Below are positions 36,024 to 45,123 of a stretch of DNA of 64,000 bases, piece after piece. The notes under the pieces were generated by a model that worked only from the letters and a program-made list of their open reading frames with translations, was not told where the DNA came from and made no database searches. Origin of the DNA: Streptomyces rubrogriseus (GTDB lineage Bacteria > Actinomycetota > Actinomycetes > Streptomycetales > Streptomycetaceae); contig NZ_CP116256.1 in NCBI RefSeq assembly GCF_027947575.1, forward strand, positions 62,001-126,000, read 5' to 3'. A program made the position numbers and the translations under genes. The number at the start of each line of letters is the position of its first letter. Position 1 is the stretch's first letter.

Positions 36024-36389
36024 CTACCGGGCCACGAACTGGGTCAGGATCGCCTGGACCTCGTAGATGTCGACGCCCTTGGTGAAGGTCTTCTGGACCG
36101 GGGTCTGGGAGCCGGAGAGCCAGATCTTCAGCTCGGCGTCGAGGTCGAAGTGGCCGGCCGTCTCGACCGCGAAGTGCGTGATGCTGCGGTACGGGATCGA
36201 GTGGTACTCGGTCTTCTTGCCGGTGATGCCCTGCTTGTCGACCAGGATCAGCCGCCGGTCGGTGAACAGGATGGTGTCCCGGATCAGCAGGTAGGCCGCG
36301 TGTACCTGCTCACCCTGGCCGAGCAGGCGCGCGTACTCCTGCTGCGCCTGGGCCGGGTCGATGCTGTGCGCGTTGCCGAAGAGTGCCAT
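36024..36389 (-). CDS. Bacterial PH-domain protein (PF08000-like)
   Basis: This 121-residue protein consists of one bacterial pleckstrin-homology domain with the hallmark I-R-D-T-I-L-F-T-D-R-R-L-I-L-V-D-K-Q-G-I-T-G-K K-T-E-Y region and S-I-P-Y-R-S-I. It is a soluble beta-barrel, probably oligomeric. The function is unknown. It ends 12 bp from the convergent glycosyltransferase stop. Confidence 0.85.
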   Translation of the reverse strand: MALFGNAHSIDPAQAQQEYARLLGQGEQVHAAYLLIRDTILFTDRRLILVDKQGITGKKTEYHSIPYRSITHFAVETAGHFDLDAELKIWLSGSQTPVQKTFTKGVDIYEVQAILTQFVAR

Positions 36390-36440
36390 GGAAGTCCCCC
36401 CACATGAGCCGACTGTTCGTACGATCTTCGCAAACGCCGA

Positions 36441-36474
36441 GGGCCCGGGAGAAGCTTCCGCCTCTCCCGGGCCC
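36441..36474. terminator. Hairpin terminator of metG
   Basis: An 11-bp stem, GGGCCCGGGAG with its complement, flanks a 12-nt loop. It lies 18 bp past the minus-strand metG stop. Confidence 0.82.
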
Positions 36475-36491
36475 CTGCTGTAGCGAGCGCG

Positions 36492-38108
36492 TTACGCGGT
36501 CGGCTTCTCCTCGAGACGCGGGAAGAGCACCGCGCCCTTGGTGACCGCCGCACCGGCGGGCAGCCGGCCCCAGTCCGCCGCGTCCTGGACCTGCTGGTCC
36601 GCGAGGGCGCCCAGGGAGGGTTCGGCGCCGAGGGAGTCCCAGAGCTTCTGGGAGGTGTCCGGCATGACCGGGTTCAGGAGGACCGCCACGGCGCGGAGTG
36701 CCTCCGCGGCCGTGTAGAGGATCGTCGCCAGGCGCGCCTTGCCCTCCGGCGAATCGTCCTTCGCGACCTTCCAGGGCTCCTGCTCGGTGATGTAGCCGTT
36801 GACCTGCTTGACGAAGTCGAAGACCGCCAGGATGCCGCCCTGGAAGTCCAGCTCCTCGCCGATCTTCCGGTCCGCCTCCGCGACCGCCCTGGTCAGACCG
36901 TCGTGGATCGCCTGCTCCGCGTCACCGTCGGCCGTCGCGGCAGGCAGCTCGCCGCCGAAGTACTTGCCGACCATGGCCGCCACGCGGGAGGCGAGGTTGC
37001 CGTAGTCGTTGGCCAGCTCGCTGGTGTAGCGGGCGGAGAAGTCCTCCCAGGAGAAGCTGCCGTCCTGGCCGAAGGCGATCGCGCGCAGGAAGTACCAGCG
37101 GTACGCGTCCACGCCGAAGTGCGAGGTCAGGTCCTGCGGCTTGATGCCGGTCAGGTTGGACTTCGACATCTTCTCGCCGCCGACCATCAGCCAGCCGTTC
37201 GCGGCGACCTTCCCGGGCAGGGGCAGGCCCTGCGCCATCAGCATCGCCGGCCAGATGATCGCGTGGAAGCGCAGGATGTCCTTGCCGACCAGGTGCACGT
37301 CGGCGGGGAACGTCGACTCGAACTTCTCCGGGTTCTCGTTGTACCCGACCGCCGTGGCGTAGTTCAGCAGGGCGTCGATCCACACGTAGATGACGTGCTT
37401 GTCGTCCCAGGGGACCGGCACGCCCCAGTCGAAGGTCGAGCGGGAGATGGAGAGGTCCTGGAGGCCCTGGCGGACGAAATTCACGACCTCGTTGCGCGCG
37501 GACTCGGGCTGGATGAAGCCCGGGTTGGCCTCGTAGTGGGCGAGCAGCTTCTCGCTGTACTCGCTCAGCTTGAAGAAGTAGTTCTCCTCGCTGAGGATCT
37601 CCACCGGCTTCTTGTGGATCGGGCACAGCTTCTGGCCCGCGTACTCGCCCTCGCCGTCGAGCAGCTCGCCGGGGAGCTTGTACTCCTCGCAGCCCACGCA
37701 GTACGGACCCTCGTACCCGCCCTTGTAGATCTCGCCCTTGTCGTACAGGTCCTGCACGAACTCCTGGACGCGGTCGGTGTGCCGCTTCTGCGTGGTGCGG
37801 ATGAAATCGTCGTTCGCGATGTCGAGGTGCTCCCACAGGGGCTTCCACGACTCCGTGACGAGCTTGTCGGCCCAGGCCTGCGGGGTGACCCCGTTCGCCT
37901 CGGCCGTGCGCATGATCTTCTGACCGTGCTCGTCCGTGCCGGTGAGGTACCACACCTTCTCGCCGCGCTGGCGGTGCCAGCGGGTGAGCACGTCGCCTGC
38001 GACGGTCGTATAGGCGTGGCCCAGGTGAGGAGCGTCGTTGACGTAGTAGATGGGGGTCGAGACGTAGTACGCCTTCGCCCCCTGCTTCTCGGTTCCAGTG
38101 GCCGCCAT
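36492..38108 (-). CDS. metG: Methionyl-tRNA synthetase
   Basis: This 538-residue class Ia synthetase has H-L-G-H at 28-31 and K-M-S-K-S at about 313. The connective zinc knuckle has C-V-G-C-E-E-Y and L-C-P-I-H. The anticodon-binding helical domain follows, with no C-terminal tRNA-binding or dimerisation extension, so it is the short form. It is transcribed alone, with its own terminator. Confidence 0.97.
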   Translation of the reverse strand: MAATGTEKQGAKAYYVSTPIYYVNDAPHLGHAYTTVAGDVLTRWHRQRGEKVWYLTGTDEHGQKIMRTAEANGVTPQAWADKLVTESWKPLWEHLDIANDDFIRTTQKRHTDRVQEFVQDLYDKGEIYKGGYEGPYCVGCEEYKLPGELLDGEGEYAGQKLCPIHKKPVEILSEENYFFKLSEYSEKLLAHYEANPGFIQPESARNEVVNFVRQGLQDLSISRSTFDWGVPVPWDDKHVIYVWIDALLNYATAVGYNENPEKFESTFPADVHLVGKDILRFHAIIWPAMLMAQGLPLPGKVAANGWLMVGGEKMSKSNLTGIKPQDLTSHFGVDAYRWYFLRAIAFGQDGSFSWEDFSARYTSELANDYGNLASRVAAMVGKYFGGELPAATADGDAEQAIHDGLTRAVAEADRKIGEELDFQGGILAVFDFVKQVNGYITEQEPWKVAKDDSPEGKARLATILYTAAEALRAVAVLLNPVMPDTSQKLWDSLGAEPSLGALADQQVQDAADWGRLPAGAAVTKGAVLFPRLEEKPTA

Positions 38109-38152
38109 GGTCGAAATCCTACTGGGCCCGTGGAGGTCGGCTCACACGCGTT

Positions 38153-38194
38153 TCGGGGGGTGGACGGAGGGCTTCCCCTTTATCCACCCCCCGA
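38153..38194. terminator. Hairpin terminator of the vWA gene
   Basis: A 12-bp perfect stem, TCGGGGGGTGGA with its complement, flanks an 18-nt loop. It lies 30 bp downstream of the minus-strand vWA stop and upstream of metG. Confidence 0.75.
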
Positions 38195-38223
38195 GGGGCC
38201 GTGCGTGCGGCCGCTGGGACCGG

Positions 38224-39648
38224 CTACGGGCGCCAGGTGGCCAGTACGGCCTCGTACAGCTCCTTGTCGGTGAGCTCCTTCGGGGTCTCGCCGGCCAGGA
38301 AGTGGGAGGCGTTGCCCGTCTTGAGCTTGCGGAGGTAGTCGAAGGCCTTGTTCTCCGGGTCACCGAAGGCGACGAAGGAGAAGTGGACGTTCGGGTGGTC
38401 CGCGGCGGCGCCGGTCAGGGCCTGGGTGGCGGGGGTCTTGGCGTCGGGGGCGCCGTCGGTCTGGAAGACCACGAGGGCGGGGGTGCCGGGCGCCTCCTTC
38501 TCGTGGTGGGCGAGGACGGCCTCGACGGCGGCGTGGTAGCTGGTGCGGCCCATGCGGCCGAGCGCCGCGTGCAGCTCGTCGATCTTGTTCTCGTGGTCGG
38601 TGAGGGTCAGCTCGCCGGTGCCGTCCACCTCGGTGGAGAAGAACGTGACGTGGACCGTGGCCTCGGGGTCGAGGTGTGCCGCGAGGGCGAGGGTCTGCTC
38701 GGCGAGGGCCTGGGCGGAGCCGTCCTTGTAGTACGGGCGCATGGAGGCGGAGCGGTCGAGGACGAGGTGGACCTTGGCGCGGGCGCCGGTGAGGTCGCGC
38801 TTCTTGAGCGCGGCGCCGGCTGCCTTGTAGGCGGTGGTGAGGCCGGGGGCGCGGGAGCGGAGGCGCGCTGCGGGGGTTGCGGGTTTCGACGCCTCGGCTT
38901 CGCCTTCGGCGTCCGTGTCCGCACGGGGTGCCTCCGGCGGGGTGGTGGGCTGTGACGCCTCGGCTGCGCCTTCGGCGTCCGTGTTCCCACCCGCACCGCC
39001 CGTGCTGCCTTCGTTGTCGGGTGCGGGTGGCCCCTGTGGGGCTTCCTCGCCGTCGGCGGCTGCGGGTTCGGGGGTGGGCTCCGGCTCAGCCTCCGGCTTC
39101 GTCTCGGGCGCGACCTCAGGCTCGGGCTTCGCCTCCGCCTCCGGCTCGGGCTTCGCCTCCGGCTTCGCTTCTGGCTTCGCCTCCGCCTTGACGTCCGGCT
39201 TCGCCTCGGGCTCGGGCTGTGCCTGCGCCTCCGGCTTGGCTTCCGGCTCCGGCTTCGCCTCGGTGTCCGGCTGCGCCTCCGCCTCGGGCTGCGCCGCTGG
39301 CTTCGCCTCGGGCTTCGCGTCCGCGTCTGGCTCGGATTTCGCCTCCGGCTCGGGGAGCGTGCCCGGGGACGCCGGGGTTGGCTTGGGGACTGTGATGTTG
39401 GTGAAGGCGGCCTTGACGAGGTCGTGTTCGTCGGGGGTGGGTTCCGAGCGGGGCTCGGGGATCTGGGAGGGCTCCGGCTCGGCCGAGGTGGTCTCGGCCG
39501 GCTCCGGGGGTGCGGTGGGCTGGGACGGGAGCTTCGGCTCCGGCGCGGTGACCGGCGGTGCCGTCTCCTGCGTCGCACCCTCCGCCTGTGCGGTCCGTTC
39601 CTTGCGTGAGCGGCCGAACGCGTTCCGCAGGAGAGTGAGAATGCCCAT
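38224..39648 (-). CDS. von Willebrand factor A protein with acidic-proline repeat region
   Basis: This 474-residue protein has a basic start ([16 protein letters not shown]), a long Pro/Glu/Ala/Lys-rich spacer (about 20-280) with many E-A-K-P-E and A-E-A-K-P units, then a C-terminal vWA domain (about 300-474). The MIDAS motif is intact (L-D-R-S-A-S-M). It resembles the cytoplasmic vWA proteins that accompany tellurium-resistance (Ter) clusters, but no terD-like gene is in the window. It probably acts as a metal-dependent protein-interaction module held at a distance by the spacer. Confidence 0.85.
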   Translation of the reverse strand: MGILTLLRNAFGRSRKERTAQAEGATQETAPPVTAPEPKLPSQPTAPPEPAETTSAEPEPSQIPEPRSEPTPDEHDLVKAAFTNITVPKPTPASPGTLPEPEAKSEPDADAKPEAKPAAQPEAEAQPDTEAKPEPEAKPEAQAQPEPEAKPDVKAEAKPEAKPEAKPEPEAEAKPEPEVAPETKPEAEPEPTPEPAAADGEEAPQGPPAPDNEGSTGGAGGNTDAEGAAEASQPTTPPEAPRADTDAEGEAEASKPATPAARLRSRAPGLTTAYKAAGAALKKRDLTGARAKVHLVLDRSASMRPYYKDGSAQALAEQTLALAAHLDPEATVHVTFFSTEVDGTGELTLTDHENKIDELHAALGRMGRTSYHAAVEAVLAHHEKEAPGTPALVVFQTDGAPDAKTPATQALTGAAADHPNVHFSFVAFGDPENKAFDYLRKLKTGNASHFLAGETPKELTDKELYEAVLATWRP

Positions 39649-39911
39649 GTGCGCAACCCTTCGAGTGAGTTGGTGCCGTCAATCCCTGGCCAGGACGGAC
39701 ACGTAAGGTTAGCGGTCCCGGCTTGTGATCTTGTGCAGGGTCTGGCATGCGGGCGACGAGGCGTCAAGGCCGGATCCGGTCGTCGCCGCAATTCCCCCGA
39801 GGATTCCGCGGGTTCACCCGGCGTTCACCGCGACGCCCGGTCCCGGCACGTATGCACGCCTACGGTCGCGCTGACACCAGGGCATACAGGGATTCTCAAG
39901 GGGAGAACACA
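39649..39911 (+). promoter_or_regulatory. phoX promoter region with PHO box
   Basis: This 263-bp divergent gap between the vWA gene and phoX contains two perfect 11-nt PhoP direct-repeat units, GTTCACCCGGC at 39812-39822 and GTTCACCGCGA at 39823-39833. This is the canonical Streptomyces PHO box core. It lies 79-100 bp upstream of the phoX GTG. No gene is seen in the gap. Confidence 0.82.
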
Positions 39912-41990
39912 GTGCGCAAGCTCCTGCCGTTGATCGGGACGCCGTCCGGTTCGCATCCTGGCGGCCGGTCCGCGATGACCTGCCGTTTCCGGTGTGGCGA
40001 CGCCTGCTTCCACGAGGTGCCGAACACCAGCTCCAACGAGTACGTCGGCGATGTCATCGCCGGTGCGCTCAGCCGCCGTTCCATGATGCGTGCCGCCGCC
40101 GTCGTGACCGTCGCCGCGGCGGGCGCCGGGGCCGTCGGGGTGGCGGGGGCGCCGTCGGCGCAGGCCGCGCCCGCGGCCGGAAAGGGGCACGGGAGGCCCG
40201 CCAAGGCGTCCGGTGCGCGCGGACTGCGGTTCACGCCCGTCGCGCCCAACACCGACGACGCCGTGACCGTTCCGGAGGGGTACCGGCAGGAGGTCGTCAT
40301 CCGTTGGGGTGAACCCATTCTGCGCGGGGCGCCCGCCTTCGACCCGGAGAAGCAGAGCGCCGAGGCGCAGGCGGGGCAGTTCGGGTACAACAACGACTTC
40401 CTCGCGCTGCTGCCGCTGCGGGGCGAGCACGACCGGCAGCTCCTCGTCGCGAACCACGAGTACACCGACGAGGTGCTCATGTTCCGCGGCTACGACCCCG
40501 AGAACCCGACCCGTGAGCAGGTCGAGATCGCCTGGGCCGCGCACGGGCTGTCGGTCGTCGCCGTGGAGGAGGAGCGGAGGAGTGGGCGGCTGACGTCTGT
40601 GGCGCGGCATCGGCTCAATCGGCGGGTCACCGCCACCAGCGAGTTCCGGCTGACCGGCCCGGCGGCCGGGTCCGACCTGGTGAGGACCTCCGCCGACCGC
40701 GGCGGCCGCAAGGTGCTCGGCACCCTCAACAACTGCTCCGGCGGCACCACCCCGTGGGGCACCACGCTGCACGGCGAGGAGAACTTCAACCAGTACTTCG
40801 CCAACAGCAGCCGGGACACCGACAAGCGGTACGGGATCGGGACCGGGGCCACCGAGCGCAAGTGGGAGCGGTTCGACAAGCGGTTCGACGTCGCCCAGGA
40901 GCCGAACGAGGTGCACCGGTTCGGGTACGTCGTGGAGCTGGACCCGTACGACCCGGAGTCGACGCCGCGCAAGCACACCGCGCTCGGCCGGTTCAAGCAC
41001 GAGGCCGCCACCGTGCGGCTCACGCACGACGGGCGGCCGGTCGTCTACACCGGCGACGACGAGCGGTTCGACTACTTCTACAAGTTCGTCGGCAGCAAGC
41101 GGATGCGGCACGGCGACTCCCGCTGGGCGCGCGAGCACAACCTCTCGCTGCTCGACGAGGGGACGCTGTACGTCGCCAAGCTCAGCGGCGACTCCCCCGC
41201 CATCGAGATCGACGGGACGGGGACGCTGCCGCGCGACGGCGAGTTCGACGGCGGTGGCGAGTGGATTCCGCTGGTCACCGCCACCGAGGACGGTGCCGTC
41301 TCGCACGTCGAGGGGATGAGCGCCGAGGAGGTCTGCGTCTTCACGCGGCTCGCCGGGGACAAGGTCGGCGCGACCAAGATGGACCGGCCCGAGGACATCG
41401 AGCCGTCGCCCACGACCGGCAAGGTGTACGTCGCGCTCACCAACAACTCCAACCGGGGCAAGGCCGGTTACGCGGGCCCCGACGAGGCCAACCCGCGCAA
41501 CTCCAACAAGCACGGCCACGTCCTGGAGCTGACCGAGCGGTGGAACCGGGCCGACGCCACCCGCTTCGGGTGGTCGCTGTTCCTGGTCGCGGGTGACCCG
41601 GAGGACCCGGCGACCTACTTCGCGGGCTTCCCCAAGGACCGGGTCAGCCCGATCTCCTGCCCGGACAACGTCGCCTTCGACGACCACGGCAACCTGTGGA
41701 TCTCCACCGACGGCAACGCGCTCGGCAGCCACGACGGGCTCTTCGGCGTCGCGACCAAGGGCGACCGGCGCGGTGAGCTGAAGCAGTTCCTGACCGTGCC
41801 GACCGGTGCGGAGACCTGCGGCCCGCTCGTCCAGGACCGGCGGGTGCTGGTCGCCGTGCAGCACCCGGGCGAGGTCGACGGCGCCTCCGTGGAGCAGCCG
41901 GCCAGCTCCTGGCCCGACGGGCCCGGGAAGATCGTGCGCCCGGCGGTCGTGGCGGTGTGGCGCGCGGACGGCCGCGACATCGGCGTCTGA
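39912..41990 (+). CDS. phoX: PhoX-family (DUF839) secreted alkaline phosphatase
   Basis: This 692-residue protein has a Tat signal with S-R-R-S-M-M-R at 54-60, then a hydrophobic core and A-Q-A-A-P, preceded by an unusually long about 50-residue lead. The PhoX fold bears N-N-C-S-G-G-T-T-P-W-G-T, whose cysteine is the Fe ligand in known PhoX, and L-H-G-E-E-N-F-N-Q-Y-F. These enzymes use Fe-Ca cofactors and free phosphate from phosphoesters outside the cell. GTG at 39912 follows AAGGGGAG. The PHO box upstream implies induction by PhoP under phosphate starvation. Confidence 0.9.
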   Translation: MRKLLPLIGTPSGSHPGGRSAMTCRFRCGDACFHEVPNTSSNEYVGDVIAGALSRRSMMRAAAVVTVAAAGAGAVGVAGAPSAQAAPAAGKGHGRPAKASGARGLRFTPVAPNTDDAVTVPEGYRQEVVIRWGEPILRGAPAFDPEKQSAEAQAGQFGYNNDFLALLPLRGEHDRQLLVANHEYTDEVLMFRGYDPENPTREQVEIAWAAHGLSVVAVEEERRSGRLTSVARHRLNRRVTATSEFRLTGPAAGSDLVRTSADRGGRKVLGTLNNCSGGTTPWGTTLHGEENFNQYFANSSRDTDKRYGIGTGATERKWERFDKRFDVAQEPNEVHRFGYVVELDPYDPESTPRKHTALGRFKHEAATVRLTHDGRPVVYTGDDERFDYFYKFVGSKRMRHGDSRWAREHNLSLLDEGTLYVAKLSGDSPAIEIDGTGTLPRDGEFDGGGEWIPLVTATEDGAVSHVEGMSAEEVCVFTRLAGDKVGATKMDRPEDIEPSPTTGKVYVALTNNSNRGKAGYAGPDEANPRNSNKHGHVLELTERWNRADATRFGWSLFLVAGDPEDPATYFAGFPKDRVSPISCPDNVAFDDHGNLWISTDGNALGSHDGLFGVATKGDRRGELKQFLTVPTGAETCGPLVQDRRVLVAVQHPGEVDGASVEQPASSWPDGPGKIVRPAVVAVWRADGRDIGV

Positions 41991-42016
41991 CCCGGCCGGG
42001 AGGCGAAGGGACGCGG

Positions 42017-43033
42017 TCAGCCGGCCGCCGCGTGCAGGGTCAGGTCGACGACCAGTGCGCGGTGGTCGGTGCCGGCCAGGTCCAGGAACCGGGCGTCGCG
42101 CGCGGCGAAGTCCCCGGAGACCAGGACGTGGTCGATCTGCGCGCCGAACACGGGGAGGGTCCGCGCGGGCCAGCTGGGCGTGCGGTCCTGGCCCGCGAGC
42201 CGGGCCGCGTCGCGCAGCCCCGTGTCCAGGATGCGGCGGAAGGCGGCGTGGTCCTGCGAGGCGTTGAAGTCGCCGGCCAGGACGGTGGGCGTCCCGCGGT
42301 CCCCCGCGGCGGCGTCGCGCAGGGCGTCCAGCTCCTCGCGCCACAGGTCCACCCGGTCCGCGAGCGGCGGCATCGGGTGGGCGAGCAGCAGCCGTACGGG
42401 GTGGCCGCGTACGTCGGCGACGGCGGCGGGCATGCCCATGGCGCCGGGGACGGCGGGGGCGGCCCGGAGCGGGAAGGCGCTCAGGATCACGGAGCCCTTG
42501 GAGCCGTCGCCCTGGACGGCCCGCCGGTGCGGATAACCGGCGGCCAGGTCGCGCCGCAGCGCCGCGTCGCACGTGCGCTCGCACTCCTGTACGAAGACGA
42601 GGTCGGGCTTCTCGCGGCGCACAGTGGCGATCAGCGCGTCGGTGCCCTGCCCGAACTCCACGTTCGAGGTCAGCACCCGGACCTCGGCGACGGGCGGTCC
42701 GGTGGGCTCCACGCTCTTGCCGTACGGCTCGATGAACCACGCGAGGAGCCCGAGCAGCGCGACGCCCCACACCGCGCCGGTCCACCACCGGGCGAGCAGC
42801 GTGAGCAGCAGCCCGGCGCCGGTCGGCACCAGCAGCCAGGGCAGGAAGGCGAGGAGCTGCGGTACGGGGGTGGCGCCGTCGCTGTCGGCGGCCCGGCAGC
42901 CGACGACCACGCTCACCCCGGTGAACAGCAGCCCCGCGCACCAGGCTCCGAGGCGCCGTCCGGTGCGGCGGGGTGTCCGTCCGTCGTCGGCGTCCGTCCA
43001 CGTGCCGTTCGCCGTGTCGGTCTCGGTGTCCAA
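42017..43033 (-). CDS. Membrane-anchored endonuclease/exonuclease/phosphatase family protein
   Basis: This 338-residue protein has three N-terminal hydrophobic helices (about 30-110) and an extracytoplasmic EEP domain. The EEP motifs are V-L-T-S-N-V-E-F-G, V-F-V-Q-E, L-A-G-D-F-N-A-S, and C-terminal Q-I-D-H-V-L-V-S and T-D-H-R-A-L-V. All metal and catalytic residues of the fold are present. The substrate could be nucleic acid, a phospholipid headgroup or an inositol phosphate. The best start is TTG at 43033, with AAGG upstream; no ATG or GTG fits better before the first helix. Confidence 0.85.
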   Translation of the reverse strand: MDTETDTANGTWTDADDGRTPRRTGRRLGAWCAGLLFTGVSVVVGCRAADSDGATPVPQLLAFLPWLLVPTGAGLLLTLLARWWTGAVWGVALLGLLAWFIEPYGKSVEPTGPPVAEVRVLTSNVEFGQGTDALIATVRREKPDLVFVQECERTCDAALRRDLAAGYPHRRAVQGDGSKGSVILSAFPLRAAPAVPGAMGMPAAVADVRGHPVRLLLAHPMPPLADRVDLWREELDALRDAAAGDRGTPTVLAGDFNASQDHAAFRRILDTGLRDAARLAGQDRTPSWPARTLPVFGAQIDHVLVSGDFAARDARFLDLAGTDHRALVVDLTLHAAAG

Positions 43034-43068
43034 GTCCCGGCCCTTCGCTCGCGGTGCGATGCCCGAAT

Positions 43069-43440
43069 CTACGCCGGGGCGTGGAACTCGCGGACGACCT
43101 CGATACGGCCCACGATGTGCCGGTTGAACTCGGCCAGCTCCTCCGCCGGGACCCACAGCTCCAGGATGGTCTCGCCGCCCGCCCGGCGTACGGGGTAGCG
43201 GGCCAGGAAGGCGGTGTCGGCCTCGAACCGGGTCACGTAGCCGGAGCCGGAGGCGGGGACGTTCCAGTCGCGGGCGATGCGGACGGCGTAGTCCTCGTTG
43301 AGGACCGGGTAGAAGATCGGCTGCTCGGGCAGGCGCGGGGGCCAGGCCGTCCAGCCGGAGGCCTCGACGAGCGCCAGCTCCTCGGGGCCGGTGGGCCGCC
43401 ACAGGGTCGTCGTGCCGCTCTCGGTCCGCCGCTCGGTCAT
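43069..43440 (-). CDS. Conserved hypothetical protein (annotated elsewhere as ADP-ribosylation/crystallin J1)
   Basis: This 123-residue soluble protein has the recurring features W-R-P-T-G-P-E-E-L, W-P-P-R-L-P-E-Q-P-I-F-Y-P-V, A-R-D-W-N-V, G-Y-V-T-R-F and W-V-P-A-E-E-L. I recall this family carrying the misleading name above; it shows no ADP-ribosylglycohydrolase motifs. The function is unknown. ATG at 43440 begins M-T-E-R-R-T-E. Confidence 0.75.
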   Translation of the reverse strand: MTERRTESGTTTLWRPTGPEELALVEASGWTAWPPRLPEQPIFYPVLNEDYAVRIARDWNVPASGSGYVTRFEADTAFLARYPVRRAGGETILELWVPAEELAEFNRHIVGRIEVVREFHAPA

Positions 43441-43485
43441 GGGCGGCGACGTTAGCCGCCCGGGCGCGGTCCTGGCCAAGGGGTT

Positions 43486-44430
43486 TCAGAGCCGGGTGCG
43501 CGTCGGCCGGTGCGGGCCGGGCTCGGCGGAGGGCTTCGAGGCAGGCTCCGCGGTGGGTTCCGCGGGGGACCGGCGGCGCGGCGGGCGCCCGTACCGGCCC
43601 GTGAGCCACGAGGCCAGCGCGACCGTGAGGCCGAGGGCGACGAGGAGCCAGGAGGCGGTGCGCAGTGTTTCGGTGAGGGCGTCGTACACGGCGCCCGCGG
43701 CGGGGCCGTCCACCGGGCCGGGGAGTTCGGCGACGGTGAGCCGGCGGCCGACCAGGACGGCGAGGGCGAGCAGGACGCCGCCGAGGGCGGTGCCGATCCC
43801 GGCGGCCACGAGGGCGCGGCGGCGGCGGGCGGCGACGGCGATCGCGGCGACCGCGAAGACGACGGCCGCCAGCGGCAGCCAGAAGGCGGCGACGTCGAGC
43901 ACGTGGTAGCCCTCCCTGAGCCGGTCCGCCGTGCGGGCCGGGAGCACGGTGACCGCGAGGTGGCGGACCGGGATGCGCCGGGCGAAGGGCACGTGGTCCT
44001 CGGCGAGCCGGTCCCGCACGCGTTCGGTGACGGGGGCCAGGTCGACGGTGATCGCGTGGCCGGCCGCGCCGTCGTCCCGCAGGGCGCGCAGCACGGCGGC
44101 GTGGACGGTGCGGTTCGCCGCGTCCCAGCCCTCGTGGAAGGCCTCGGTCCGGGTGAACGACCGGGCCGCGTCCCGCACGAAGAGCCGCACGCTGCCGTTC
44201 ACGGGTCCTGCCGTGACCTCGTCGACGAGCCCCGCGAACCCGGCGCCCAGCGTGTCGGCGGCCGCGTCCCGCACGTCCGGATCGTCGGCGAGCGGGGCCA
44301 TGGACGCGACGTAGCGGCCCGTGTCGGCCGGCCCGTGCATCGCCCAGACCGCCAGCGTGGCGCACGGTGCGAGCAGGCTGGCGAGGACGATCAGGGCGGC
44401 CGACAGGGTGCTCCGGAGGCGGGGGGACAC
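43486..44430 (-). CDS. Membrane protein with large extracytoplasmic domain
   Basis: This protein of about 314 residues has one N-terminal TM (about 8-30) and an outside domain of about 140 residues without cysteines (D-T-G-R-Y-V-A-S-M-A-P-L-A-D-D-P to V-P-F-A-R-R). Three more TMs lie at about 170-265, and the C-terminal tail is Pro/Arg-rich. The Y-V-x-x-M-A-P-L-A-x-D-P segment recurs in actinobacterial envelope proteins of unknown function. The start is uncertain: GTG 44430 or TTG 44442. Confidence 0.7.
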   Translation of the reverse strand: MSPRLRSTLSAALIVLASLLAPCATLAVWAMHGPADTGRYVASMAPLADDPDVRDAAADTLGAGFAGLVDEVTAGPVNGSVRLFVRDAARSFTRTEAFHEGWDAANRTVHAAVLRALRDDGAAGHAITVDLAPVTERVRDRLAEDHVPFARRIPVRHLAVTVLPARTADRLREGYHVLDVAAFWLPLAAVVFAVAAIAVAARRRRALVAAGIGTALGGVLLALAVLVGRRLTVAELPGPVDGPAAGAVYDALTETLRTASWLLVALGLTVALASWLTGRYGRPPRRRSPAEPTAEPASKPSAEPGPHRPTRTRL

Positions 44431-44502
44431 CCTCCCAGGCAAACCCCCGCGCCCCCGCCGGGCGACCGGCGTGACTGCATATGGCCCCCGGGGACGAGCC
44501 GG

Positions 44503-45021
44503 TCAGGTGGTGCGGGTGAGGGTGCGGTGCCTGGCCGCCCGGGCGTCCTCGGCGTCCTGGCGGGTGGCGAAGAGGTAGTACAGCCCGGCCGTCACCGCCG
44601 CCGCGAGCAGCAGGGACACGAGGACGCAGGTGAACATGGCCACGCCGCTGCCCGAGTAGAGGAAGCCCAGGGCGCTGCCCGCGAACGCCCCCCACAGCAC
44701 CGCGTGGCCCTCGCGCGGCAGCCGGTCGGCCACGGCGCGGACCGCGTACCACAGGAGGGCGAAGGCGAGCACCGTCATGAAGCCGAACAGCAGGTTCCAG
44801 CCGGTGACGGGGCCGCCGTGGCGGCGGACGGACGCCGCCCAGTAGCCGTAGACCAGGCCGATCGCCAGCGGCATCGCCCACTTCGCCAGCAGGTGGGTCC
44901 GCGCGCCGAACACGTCGGGCGTCCGGCGCCCGGACGCATCCCTTCCCGGATCCCTTCCCGTACCGGTGCCGCCGGTGCGGGCGCCGGTGGACGTTCCGCG
45001 TGTGGGTACCGCGTGAGCCAT
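44503..45021 (-). CDS. Four-TM membrane protein of unknown function
   Basis: This 172-residue protein has a Gly/Thr/Arg-rich N-terminus (1-45), four hydrophobic helices at about 48-65, 72-92, 103-120 and 124-145, and a basic C-terminus. I do not recognise the family. It is divergent from the membrane phosphatase gene across about 100 bp. Confidence 0.65.
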   Translation of the reverse strand: MAHAVPTRGTSTGARTGGTGTGRDPGRDASGRRTPDVFGARTHLLAKWAMPLAIGLVYGYWAASVRRHGGPVTGWNLLFGFMTVLAFALLWYAVRAVADRLPREGHAVLWGAFAGSALGFLYSGSGVAMFTCVLVSLLLAAAVTAGLYYLFATRQDAEDARAARHRTLTRTT

Positions 45022-45123
45022 GAGAGCACTCCTCTCGCCTCGCCCCGTCTACCAGCGCACACCCGGGTCCGCCGACTGGCAAGTCAGGATGCGGGGCGGT
45101 GGGACGCGTGCTTCGCTTCCTCC

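Noticed and set aside
44443..45021. Single operon of membrane-protein genes 43486-45021
   Set aside because: The 60-70 bp gap has no coupling and no shared family logic, so co-transcription is possible but unsupported.
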